A stretch of 14,002 nucleotides of DNA. It comes from Clostridium sp. UBA4746. GTDB lineage: Bacteria > Bacillota > Clostridia > Clostridiales > Clostridiaceae. Under the pieces are notes generated by a model. The model was not told where the DNA came from and ran no database searches. It saw nothing but the letters and a program-made list of their open reading frames with translations. How positions within the stretch are numbered: the stretch's first letter is position 1; each line of letters opens with the position of its first letter. This document shows, piece by piece, positions 1-6,591 of the stretch. The position numbers were made by a program, and so were the translations under genes. The stretch covers positions 6,699 through 20,700 of the forward strand of contig DHIM01000384.1 of assembly GCA_002403785.1 (NCBI GenBank). Reading direction: 5' to 3'.

Positions 1-755
1 TATCTCATGAACTTAAAACACCATTAAATGTAATTTATTCAACAGCTCAGTTATTTGATATGTATTGCAAGAGTGGATCACTCGATGAAAAGAAAGAATC
101 AATTATTAAATATATTGACGCAATGAAACTGAATTCTTATAGGTTATCCAAACTTATTAACAATATAGTTGATATATCAAAAATTGAAGCGGGATTCTTT
201 AAATTGAACTTATCAAATAACAATATAGTTAAAGTTGTAGAAGAAATAGTGATGTCTGTAACCACATTTACTGAAAGTAAAGGTTTGAGTATAATTTTTG
301 ATACGGATATAGAAGAAAAAATTATTGCTTGTGACACAGAAAAGATAGAGAGAATAGTATTAAATCTTATATCGAATGCGATAAAATTTTCAGATGAAGG
401 TGATGAAATACTTGTAGATATTAAGGATAAGAAAGAATTTATTGAAATATCAGTCAAAGATAATGGTATTGGAATTGAAGACAAGTATTTAGAAATGATA
501 TTTGATAGATTTAAGCAGGTGGACAAATCGCTATCAAGAAATACAGAAGGCACAGGTGTTGGTTTAAGTTTAGTTAAATCAATTGTAGAATTACATGGTG
601 GTAGTATAATTGCTGAAAGTGAATTTGGAAAAGGAAGTAAGTTTACAGTTATGATTCCGTCAGGAAAGGTACTAAAGGAAAATAAGATATATAGTAGCAA
701 AGTGAGAAATGAAGATGAAATCATAAGAGTGGAGCTTTCAGATATTTTCATGTAA
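1..755 (+). CDS. Sensor histidine kinase, C-terminal part (5' end outside window)
   Basis: Only the last 250 residues are visible; the reading frame is open to the left edge, with codons starting at base 3. The window opens inside the H-box (SHELKTPLN), so the phospho-accepting His is the second visible residue. A HisKA dimerisation helix pair and a complete HATPase_c domain follow: N-box ERIVLNLISNAIKF, G1 box DNGIGI, F-box region IFDRFKQ and G2 box GTGVGL. All residues expected for ATP binding are present, so the core should be active. The sensor portion is not visible, so the signal is unknown. The core closely resembles that of the next gene (shared stretch IIACD..ERIVLNL), so the two are paralogues. 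After the kinase fold comes a polar linker and a C-terminal tail, VELSDIFM, that matches the tail of the next kinase. A 129-base gap separates it from the next possible start. Confidence 0.93.
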   Translation, partial: SHELKTPLNVIYSTAQLFDMYCKSGSLDEKKESIIKYIDAMKLNSYRLSKLINNIVDISKIEAGFFKLNLSNNNIVKVVEEIVMSVTTFTESKGLSIIFDTDIEEKIIACDTEKIERIVLNLISNAIKFSDEGDEILVDIKDKKEFIEISVKDNGIGIEDKYLEMIFDRFKQVDKSLSRNTEGTGVGLSLVKSIVELHGGSIIAESEFGKGSKFTVMIPSGKVLKENKIYSSKVRNEDEIIRVELSDIFM

Positions 756-821
756 TATTATTGAATTACGACACTATATGAATGTAAGATTTTGAGGTTG
801 AAATATGATGATTATGAATAA

Positions 822-868
822 ATTTAGCTAAGTTTTTATTCGTTTATTTAATAACAACTTAGCTAAAT
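822..868. repeat. Long inverted repeat between two kinase genes
   Basis: The arms at 822-834 (atttagctaagtt) and 856-868 are perfect 13-bp reverse complements. The stem continues inward after one mismatch with five more pairs (836-840 with 850-854), leaving a 9-base loop. It ends 17 bases before the ribosome binding site of the REC-kinase gene. The stem is AT-rich and no T-tract follows it on the plus strand, so it is not a standard intrinsic terminator. It may be an operator, an RNA-stabilising 5' hairpin or a weak terminator for the upstream kinase. Confidence 0.7.
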
Positions 869-884
869 ATTATTAAGTGGGTAA

Positions 885-890
885 GTGAGG
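885..890 (+). promoter_or_regulatory. Ribosome binding site deciding the REC-kinase start
   Basis: GTGAGG lies nine bases before the ATG at 900. The upstream in-frame GTG at 885 is itself part of this site and has no good binding site of its own, so 900 is preferred. Confidence 0.65.
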
Positions 891-899
891 TTTTCAAAT

Positions 900-2162
900 A
901 TGGTAACAAGTAATTTGTATACAATCTTGGTAGTTGATGACTATCCAAATAATTTATTTACTGCAAAGGCTCTTATTGAAGAGTATATAGATGCTAAAGT
1001 GGTGCTTGCAGATAATTCCACAAAAGCATTACAAGCGCTCATAAAACATTCCGTGGATCTAATTATTTTAGATGTGCATATGGAGAGAGAGATGGATGGT
1101 TTTGAACTAGCGCAGATTATAAAAAGTAGAAAAAAGACAGAACATATTCCCATTGTATTTCTAACTGCAGCTTATGTAGGTGAGGAATTTAAGAGAAAGG
1201 GTTTTGAAATAGGAGCAGTAGATTATCTTACTAAACCTATTGATGACTTTTTACTGATAAACAGAATAAATGTATACTTGAAGCTTATTGAAAAAGAAAG
1301 AAAAATGAACATACGGCTGCAAGAGCAAGCTAAAGAATTAAAAAGAGCAAAAGATGTAGCTGAAGCAGCTAATGAGGCGAAAGATATGTTTCTTGCAAAT
1401 ATATCTCATGAATTTAGAACCCCTTTAAATGTTCTGCTTGGAGCTACACAAATAACAAAATATTATCTTGAAAATGATAAAGTTTTAGATAGAGAAAAAA
1501 TAAAGGTGAAAGCAAATACACAGATTAAAAATTGCTATAGGCTTATAAGACTAGTTAACAATTTGATAGATATTACAAAAATAGATTCTGGTGATTTTAC
1601 TCTTAATATATCAGCCTGTAACATTGTTGAGATAGTGGAAAATACCGTAAAATCAGCGGTAAAGTATGCAGCATTAAAAGACATTGAAATAATATTCGAT
1701 ACGGAGGTTGAAGAGGTAATAATTGCTTGTGACTTAGATGCTATTGAAAGAATTGTGTTAAATCTTTTATCTAATGCTATAAAGTTTACACCTCAAGATG
1801 GAAATATATTTGTAAATATTAGTGTTTGCAACAATTCAATTCAAATTAGAGTGAAGGATTCAGGCATAGGAATTTCTCAAGATAAACACGAGATGATTTT
1901 TGAAAGGTTCGAGCAAGCGGACAAGCTCCTTACAAGGAGCTGTGAGGGCAGCGGTATTGGTCTTAACCTTGTGAAATCTCTAATTGAAATGCATGACGGA
2001 ACTATCGAAGTTAATAGTGAATACTTAAATGGAAGTGAATTCATTGTTAAAATTCCTATTGGCAAAACTAGTAATGATCAAATTTCTCAAAAGAATTCCG
2101 ACGATACTTTCAGTAATGTAATTTCAAAAACACATATAGAATTTTCTGATATCTACTTTTAA
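900..2162 (+). CDS. REC-histidine kinase (response-regulator receiver fused in front of a kinase core)
   Basis: A soluble 420-residue protein with no membrane segment. Residues about 6-125 are a receiver domain with the full active site: acidic pair D13/D14, phospho-acceptor D58, T89 and K112 in the TKP motif. A helical linker (about 128-162) leads to HisKA with the H-box at H170 (ISHEFRTPLN). A HATPase_c domain follows, with N-box ERIVLNLLSNAIKF (283-296), G1 DSGIGI (320-325) and G2 GSGIGL (350-355). This is the reverse order of a classical hybrid kinase: phosphorylation of the receiver, perhaps by another kinase, would control the kinase core. That role is inferred. The tail HIEFSDIYF resembles the tail of the preceding kinase. 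A GTG at 885 is in frame, but the ATG at 900 has the better ribosome binding site. No output domain is present. A weak promoter-like pair (TTGAAT at 761, TAAGAT at 785, spacing 18) precedes it. Confidence 0.93.
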   Translation: MVTSNLYTILVVDDYPNNLFTAKALIEEYIDAKVVLADNSTKALQALIKHSVDLIILDVHMEREMDGFELAQIIKSRKKTEHIPIVFLTAAYVGEEFKRKGFEIGAVDYLTKPIDDFLLINRINVYLKLIEKERKMNIRLQEQAKELKRAKDVAEAANEAKDMFLANISHEFRTPLNVLLGATQITKYYLENDKVLDREKIKVKANTQIKNCYRLIRLVNNLIDITKIDSGDFTLNISACNIVEIVENTVKSAVKYAALKDIEIIFDTEVEEVIIACDLDAIERIVLNLLSNAIKFTPQDGNIFVNISVCNNSIQIRVKDSGIGISQDKHEMIFERFEQADKLLTRSCEGSGIGLNLVKSLIEMHDGTIEVNSEYLNGSEFIVKIPIGKTSNDQISQKNSDDTFSNVISKTHIEFSDIYF

Positions 2163-2227
2163 CGATATTTTAGAAGAGCGGTCTGCTACTTCTGTAAGTA
2201 AGAATCACATACTATAACAAAGAGAAA

Positions 2228-2260
2228 ACTTCAGTGCTGGTATAAATCGCCTTCTGAAGT
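2228..2260 (+). promoter_or_regulatory. Candidate extended -10 promoter flanked by an inverted repeat
   Basis: TGGTATAAA at 2238-2246 fits an extended -10 element, although no convincing -35 is seen. It lies between 7-bp inverted arms, acttcag at 2228-2234 and ctgaagt at 2254-2260. Repressor- or activator-controlled promoters often have this arrangement. It would drive the binding-protein, hybrid-kinase and cheR genes. This is a prediction from sequence only. Confidence 0.3.
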
Positions 2261-2273
2261 CGTTAATATTGTA

Positions 2274-2308
2274 GCATCGAAGAAGATGATTGTGGCATCG
2301 AAGATGAT
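2274..2308. repeat. Short imperfect direct repeat in the leader of the binding-protein gene
   Basis: The words gcatcgaagaagatgat (2274-2290) and gcatcgaagatgat (2295-2308) start 21 bases apart and differ by a 3-base insertion. They end just before the ribosome binding site at 2313. This could be a regulator site or simple local slippage; nothing in the sequence decides between them. Confidence 0.55.
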
Positions 2309-2312
2309 AACT

Positions 2313-2319
2313 AAGGGGG
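2313..2319 (+). promoter_or_regulatory. Ribosome binding site deciding the lipoprotein start
   Basis: AAGGGGG lies eight bases before the ATG at 2328. In-frame ATGs at 2286 and 2304 are upstream, but only 2328 gives a normal lipoprotein signal peptide. Confidence 0.85.
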
Positions 2320-2327
2320 TAAACCTA

Positions 2328-3287
2328 ATGAAAAAAATTTTATCAATGGCACTTATTACTGTTATGACAGTGTCTTTGTTAACTGGTTGTGTAAAGAAAA
2401 CAAATGACACAACAAAAGCTACCAAAAAGATTAAGATAGGTGTTTGCATTTCCGATTTCAATGACAAATTCACATCTTATATGATTGATGGAATGAAGAA
2501 TTATTCCAAGTCTTTAAATGATGTTGAAGTTGTATATGTTGACTCAAAACATGATTCTAATATAGAATTGTCACATGTTAAAAACTTCATATCTGAGGGA
2601 GTGGATGCTATAGTTGTTCAACCAGTTGATACAGATACATCAAAGCCTTTAACAGACATCGCAAAGGTTGCTAAGGTTCCAATCATCAGCGTTAACAAAC
2701 CATTTGCAAACCAAAATGATGCAGCATCTTATGTAAGGTCAGACTTAAAACAGTCTGGTATATTGGAAATGGAATATCTTGCAAAGAAGGTGAATTATAA
2801 GGGGAACGTTGCAATTATAATGGGAACGATTGGTCAAGAAGCACAGAGATTAAGAATTCAAAGTTTTCGTGAGGTAATAGCAAAATATCCCAATATGAAA
2901 ATTGTTGGGGAGCAAACAGCTGAGTGGGATAGGGATAAAAGTATGGCTCTAATGGAAAACTGGCTTCAATCGGGCAAAGATATTAATGTTGTAGCTTCCA
3001 GCAACGATGAAATGGCAATAGGAGCATTAATAGCCATAGAAGCAGCAGGAAAAAGTGGCAAGATAATTGTAGGTGGTATAGATGCTACTCCTGAAGCTCT
3101 TGATTACTTAAAGAGTGGTAAATTAGCTGTTACAGTATTCCAGGATGCAACAGCGCAAGGTCAAAGTACTATAGAAACTGCAGTTAAAGTAGCTAGGGGT
3201 GAAAATGTAGAGAAAATAGTAATTTTTCCATATGAATTAGTTGCTCCAGAAGATGCAGACAAATATATAGCTAAATGGGAAAAATAA
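2328..3287 (+). CDS. Sugar-binding lipoprotein, CUT2/RbsB-MglB type (Peripla_BP_4), probable sensor partner
   Basis: A 319-residue precursor. MKK plus a hydrophobic stretch and the lipobox LLTGC place the lipidated Cys at residue 21, so the mature protein should be anchored to the outer face of the membrane. From about residue 34 it is a type 1 periplasmic-binding fold. The first lobe opens with KIKIGVCISDFNDKF, and family-typical stretches include DAIVVQPVDTD (about 93-103), SSNDEMAIGALIAI (about 224-237) and GIDATPEALDYLKSGK (about 250-265). The family binds ribose, galactose, inositol and related sugars; I cannot tell the ligand. No permease or ATPase gene is adjacent. The next gene, 81 bases downstream, is a membrane hybrid kinase with an outside sensor domain. 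A role as an extracellular signal receptor, like TorT or LuxP, is therefore more likely than transport, although it could serve an unlinked transporter. Confidence 0.92.
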   Translation: MKKILSMALITVMTVSLLTGCVKKTNDTTKATKKIKIGVCISDFNDKFTSYMIDGMKNYSKSLNDVEVVYVDSKHDSNIELSHVKNFISEGVDAIVVQPVDTDTSKPLTDIAKVAKVPIISVNKPFANQNDAASYVRSDLKQSGILEMEYLAKKVNYKGNVAIIMGTIGQEAQRLRIQSFREVIAKYPNMKIVGEQTAEWDRDKSMALMENWLQSGKDINVVASSNDEMAIGALIAIEAAGKSGKIIVGGIDATPEALDYLKSGKLAVTVFQDATAQGQSTIETAVKVARGENVEKIVIFPYELVAPEDADKYIAKWEK

Positions 3288-3356
3288 AAAATATTGACAT
3301 GGGATTTTCTAATGTTGAAGCTTCGCAGGTGATGAACAGCACTATAGGTGATGATT

Positions 3357-3363
3357 AAGGAGG
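3357..3363 (+). promoter_or_regulatory. Ribosome binding site deciding the hybrid-kinase start
   Basis: AAGGAGG lies five bases before the ATG at 3369. It overlaps the codons after an upstream in-frame GTG (3348) and ATG (3351), which lack such a site, so 3369 is taken as the start. Confidence 0.88.
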
Positions 3364-3368
3364 AATTT

Positions 3369-6300
3369 ATGACTAATTTTAAAAGCACTAGTATAAAGAA
3401 AAGATTTTTTATATTGTTTTTTATTTGTATTACAACATTTATTGGATTTGGAACCTTTGCTTTAATTGGACTTAATAACTTGCAAAAAATAACTCGGAAT
3501 TTATATGATCAATCTTCAAAGGTTTCTGATGCCACAATCAAAGGGAAATTAAATTTGGTTGAAATTAAAAGTTCTCTTAAAAGTGTAATTTTATTATCAA
3601 ATAGTAATGAGATTCAAAGAGAGATAGGCAAAGTTAACCAATATGAAATCGATTTGCAAAATAACTTAGATATAATAGGACAGTATTCCGACGATTCTAA
3701 TACTAAAAGAAATTTGCAAGATGCTAATAATCTTCTTTCGAAATGGTGGAAGCCACAAAGGGATAAAATTATTAATGATGTGCTAACGGGTAAAAAAGCT
3801 GATGCAATAGATATATCTGAAGGAATAAGTTCTGATTTTGTTGATCAGCTTGAACTTGATCTTAATAATATATATTTAAGTTCTTCAAATAGTGAAATCA
3901 GCTTAATAGAAGAAGCAAATGGACTGCAATCTTCACAGAGATTAACCTTAATTTTAACTTTAGTAATTTTAATAAGTATGCTAACATTAGCATTTATAAT
4001 GGTGATAAGAAGCATTTTAGATCCTATTAAAAGATTAAAAGAACATATGGTTAAAACAACTAATTCAGGAAATCTAGAAGAGTTTAAAATCACTCAAAAA
4101 AATGAAGTTTGTGCAATGGCTGAAGACTATAATATATTGATAAATAAATTAAAGAATGAATTTTGGATAAATGAGACTCTAAATTCCTTAAATGATGAAA
4201 TGGTTAAGAACGTATCCGTTAAAGAATTGACACAAAAGGCAATAAATTTTTTATCTAGATCCTTAGATTCTGGAAATGGAACATTTTATATACATAATGA
4301 TAGAATAAATAAACTTATGCTAAATTCTTCATTCGCTTTTACAGAAAGAGAAAGATTATCTAATATATACGAGCTTGGTGAGGGAATAGTTGGACAAGTA
4401 GCTTTAGAAAGAAAGCCTATACTTCTTACAAATGTACGTAAATCGGAAGCTGTGATTTGTACTGGAACTACAGATGAAGTTCCTCTTAATGTTTATGCTT
4501 TTCCTTTAATTTATGAGGATGAGCTATATGGGGTTATTGAGCTATCCTCCTTTATAACTTTCAATAAATTAAAACTGCAATTTATTGAAGCGGCAAGCAA
4601 TGTTATTGCTATAAACCTATACACTACAATTCAAAGTCAAAGAATTAAAGAACTATTAGAAGTAAGTGAAAAAGCGACAAAAGACTCTCAAGAAATATCA
4701 CTTCAGTTAGTAAATGCAAATGAAGTATTAGAAGAACAGCAAGGACAACTTCAGGTTCAAACTGAGGAACTTCAACAGACAAATGCTCAACTTGAAGAAC
4801 AGCAGCAAATACTTCAACAGCAAAGTGAAGAGATGCAACAAACTAACTCTCAGCTTGAGGAAGATCAATTGCAAATAGAGGAGCAGTCAAAACTTCTAAA
4901 TATTAAAAACAAAGAATTGGAGAAATCAGCAAAAGAGATTTTGGCACGCTCAAAAGATTATGAAATGGCAAATATATATAAATCGCAATTTCTAGCAAAT
5001 GTTTCTCATGAGCTTAAAACACCACTTAATTCTATTATATTATTATCTAATCTTTTAATAAGAAGATGTAAAGATACTACTACGGAGGATGCACAGGAAA
5101 AAATAAAGGTTATATTTAACTCTGGGCAACATTTGCTTAGTTTGATAAATGACTTTTTAGATTTATCAAAAATCGAGGCGGGTAAAATAGACGTAAACTA
5201 CAAATATTTTAATTCAATAGAACTTATTGAAGAGCTTAGTGATCTGTTTAATGAAACAGCAAAAGAGAAAGATATTCAATTTATATTGGAAGATCAATTT
5301 AAAGATAATATCTTTGGTGATAAAAAAAAGATTTCACAAGTGGTAAGAAACTTTTTATCTAATGCATTTAAATTTACAGATAAGGGTTCTGTAAAACTAA
5401 AAATTGAAAGGGATACCACGGGTGAAAATAACGTAGTATTTTCTGTGATTGATACAGGAATTGGAATACCTAAAAATAATTTAAATGCGATTTTTGAAGA
5501 GTTTCAGCAAGGAGATGGCTCTATCTCAAGAAAATACGGTGGCACGGGCCTTGGTCTATCCATAAGCAACAAGCTTTGTAATCTTATGAAGGGAGAAATA
5601 AAAGTAACCAGTGAGCTTGGAATGGGTAGCACCTTCTTGTTATATTTACCACGTTCAGTTCCTCAACAAGCTATCGCGAAGCAAGAGGTAGCAGTTACTA
5701 TGGGCAATGATCATCAAAATATAGCAAAGTTCCAAAATAAAAAAATAAAGAATGAAAAACATAAAAGTTTGCTTATTATTCAAGATGATATAAATTTAAT
5801 TCAGTCAATTAAAGCAATCGCCGGCGGTATAGGCTTTACAACATTAACATCAAATAATGGAACTGAAGGGCTTAAGCTTATAAAGGAAAAAGAAATTGAT
5901 GGCATTTTATTGGACTTATCAGTGCCCTACAAAAATGTAATTGAACTACTTAAAGAAATTAATAACGCACTACAACTAAAAAACTTAGGAATCCCAGTTA
6001 TTATTTATACAGATATGGAAATAAGTAAAGATCAAGAAAAAGAGATAAAATTATATAATGGCATCATAATTATTAAGACCACAAACTCTTATGAACGGCT
6101 GCTTGATGAATTAACTTTAATACTTCATAATGTTAAATGTGAAGACGATTATAAAAATATTATTACTTCCAAAATTAATAAGGATAGAGCACTAAATCTT
6201 GATAATAAAAAGATACTAATTGTAGATGACGATCCAAGAAACATATTTGTGCTTGCAGCTGCCTTAGAAGAATATGGTGCAGAAATAATCGAAGCTGAAA

Positions 6301-6572
6301 ATGGAAAGATTGCACTGGAAAAGCTTGAAAATGAAGTTGTTGATTTAATTTTAATGGATATAATGATGCCTGTTATGAATGGATATGAAGCAATTAAAAG
6401 TATAAGAAATACTGATGAAATAAAACACATACCAATAATAGCTACCACAGCAAAATCGTTAAAGGGTGATAATGAAAAGTGCATGGAAGCTGGAGCAGAT
6501 GATTACATTTCAAAACCAATTGATTATGATGTACTTATAACTTTAGTAAAAGCTTGGATTAATAAGGCTTAA
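3369..6572 (+). CDS. Membrane hybrid histidine kinase: TM-outside helical domain-TM-HAMP-GAF-coiled coil-HisKA-HATPase-REC-REC
   Basis: A 1067-residue protein. TM1 lies at about 13-36. An outside, mostly helical segment of about 150 residues resembles a four-helix-bundle sensor. TM2 lies at about 192-213, HAMP at about 214-265 and a GAF domain at about 280-420. A Glu/Gln-rich coiled coil follows, with 21-residue repeats starting at 454, 475, 496 and 517. HisKA has H547 in FLANVSHELKTPLN. HATPase_c shows RNFLSNAFKF, DTGIGI (695-700) and GTGLGL (725-730). REC1 (about 799-920) keeps D806/D807, D849, T881 and K903 but lacks the usual MPxxxG and KP context. REC2 (about 947-1067) is canonical, with D953-D955, D997, T1027 and K1049. 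The expected role is phosphorelay from H547 to its own receivers and onward to an unseen HPt or regulator. The binding lipoprotein upstream is the likely ligand receptor, and cheR follows after 19 bases. Confidence 0.94.
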   Translation: MTNFKSTSIKKRFFILFFICITTFIGFGTFALIGLNNLQKITRNLYDQSSKVSDATIKGKLNLVEIKSSLKSVILLSNSNEIQREIGKVNQYEIDLQNNLDIIGQYSDDSNTKRNLQDANNLLSKWWKPQRDKIINDVLTGKKADAIDISEGISSDFVDQLELDLNNIYLSSSNSEISLIEEANGLQSSQRLTLILTLVILISMLTLAFIMVIRSILDPIKRLKEHMVKTTNSGNLEEFKITQKNEVCAMAEDYNILINKLKNEFWINETLNSLNDEMVKNVSVKELTQKAINFLSRSLDSGNGTFYIHNDRINKLMLNSSFAFTERERLSNIYELGEGIVGQVALERKPILLTNVRKSEAVICTGTTDEVPLNVYAFPLIYEDELYGVIELSSFITFNKLKLQFIEAASNVIAINLYTTIQSQRIKELLEVSEKATKDSQEISLQLVNANEVLEEQQGQLQVQTEELQQTNAQLEEQQQILQQQSEEMQQTNSQLEEDQLQIEEQSKLLNIKNKELEKSAKEILARSKDYEMANIYKSQFLANVSHELKTPLNSIILLSNLLIRRCKDTTTEDAQEKIKVIFNSGQHLLSLINDFLDLSKIEAGKIDVNYKYFNSIELIEELSDLFNETAKEKDIQFILEDQFKDNIFGDKKKISQVVRNFLSNAFKFTDKGSVKLKIERDTTGENNVVFSVIDTGIGIPKNNLNAIFEEFQQGDGSISRKYGGTGLGLSISNKLCNLMKGEIKVTSELGMGSTFLLYLPRSVPQQAIAKQEVAVTMGNDHQNIAKFQNKKIKNEKHKSLLIIQDDINLIQSIKAIAGGIGFTTLTSNNGTEGLKLIKEKEIDGILLDLSVPYKNVIELLKEINNALQLKNLGIPVIIYTDMEISKDQEKEIKLYNGIIIIKTTNSYERLLDELTLILHNVKCEDDYKNIITSKINKDRALNLDNKKILIVDDDPRNIFVLAAALEEYGAEIIEAENGKIALEKLENEVVDLILMDIMMPVMNGYEAIKSIRNTDEIKHIPIIATTAKSLKGDNEKCMEAGADDYISKPIDYDVLITLVKAWINKA
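4728..4916 (+). repeat. Three tandem 63-bp units encoding 21-residue coiled-coil repeats
   Basis: The units start at codons 454, 475 and 496 of the hybrid kinase, each with Leu-Glu-Glu, and a degenerate fourth begins LEK at 517. Units 1 and 2 align residue by residue (LEEQQ...TEELQQTNAQ and LEEQQ...SEEMQQTNSQ), while unit 3 is more divergent. Twenty-one residues are exactly three heptads, so the register of the signalling helix between GAF and HisKA is kept. The DNA copies have drifted in codon choice, so the duplication is not recent. Confidence 0.85.
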
Positions 6573-6580
6573 GTAGCAAT

Positions 6581-6585
6581 GGAGG
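6581..6585 (+). promoter_or_regulatory. Ribosome binding site supporting a TTG start for cheR
   Basis: GGAGG lies six bases before the TTG at 6592. The nearby ATG at 6579 is in another frame. The site begins nine bases after the hybrid-kinase stop, which fits co-transcription. Confidence 0.85.
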
Positions 6586-6591
6586 ACGATT

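Noticed and set aside
137..751. Long open frame on the minus strand inside the first kinase
   Set aside because: It is antisense to a conserved kinase core, is low-complexity in Ser, Ile and Leu, and has no recognisable motif: a shadow of AT-rich coding sequence.
885..899. GTG start at 885 for the REC-kinase
   Set aside because: The GTG falls inside the GTGAGG that serves ATG 900, and the extra five residues precede the receiver domain.
3294..3299. Perfect TTGACA just after the binding-protein stop codon
   Set aside because: No -10-like sequence lies 15-19 bases downstream (the position reads gaagct), so a promoter for the hybrid kinase is not supported.
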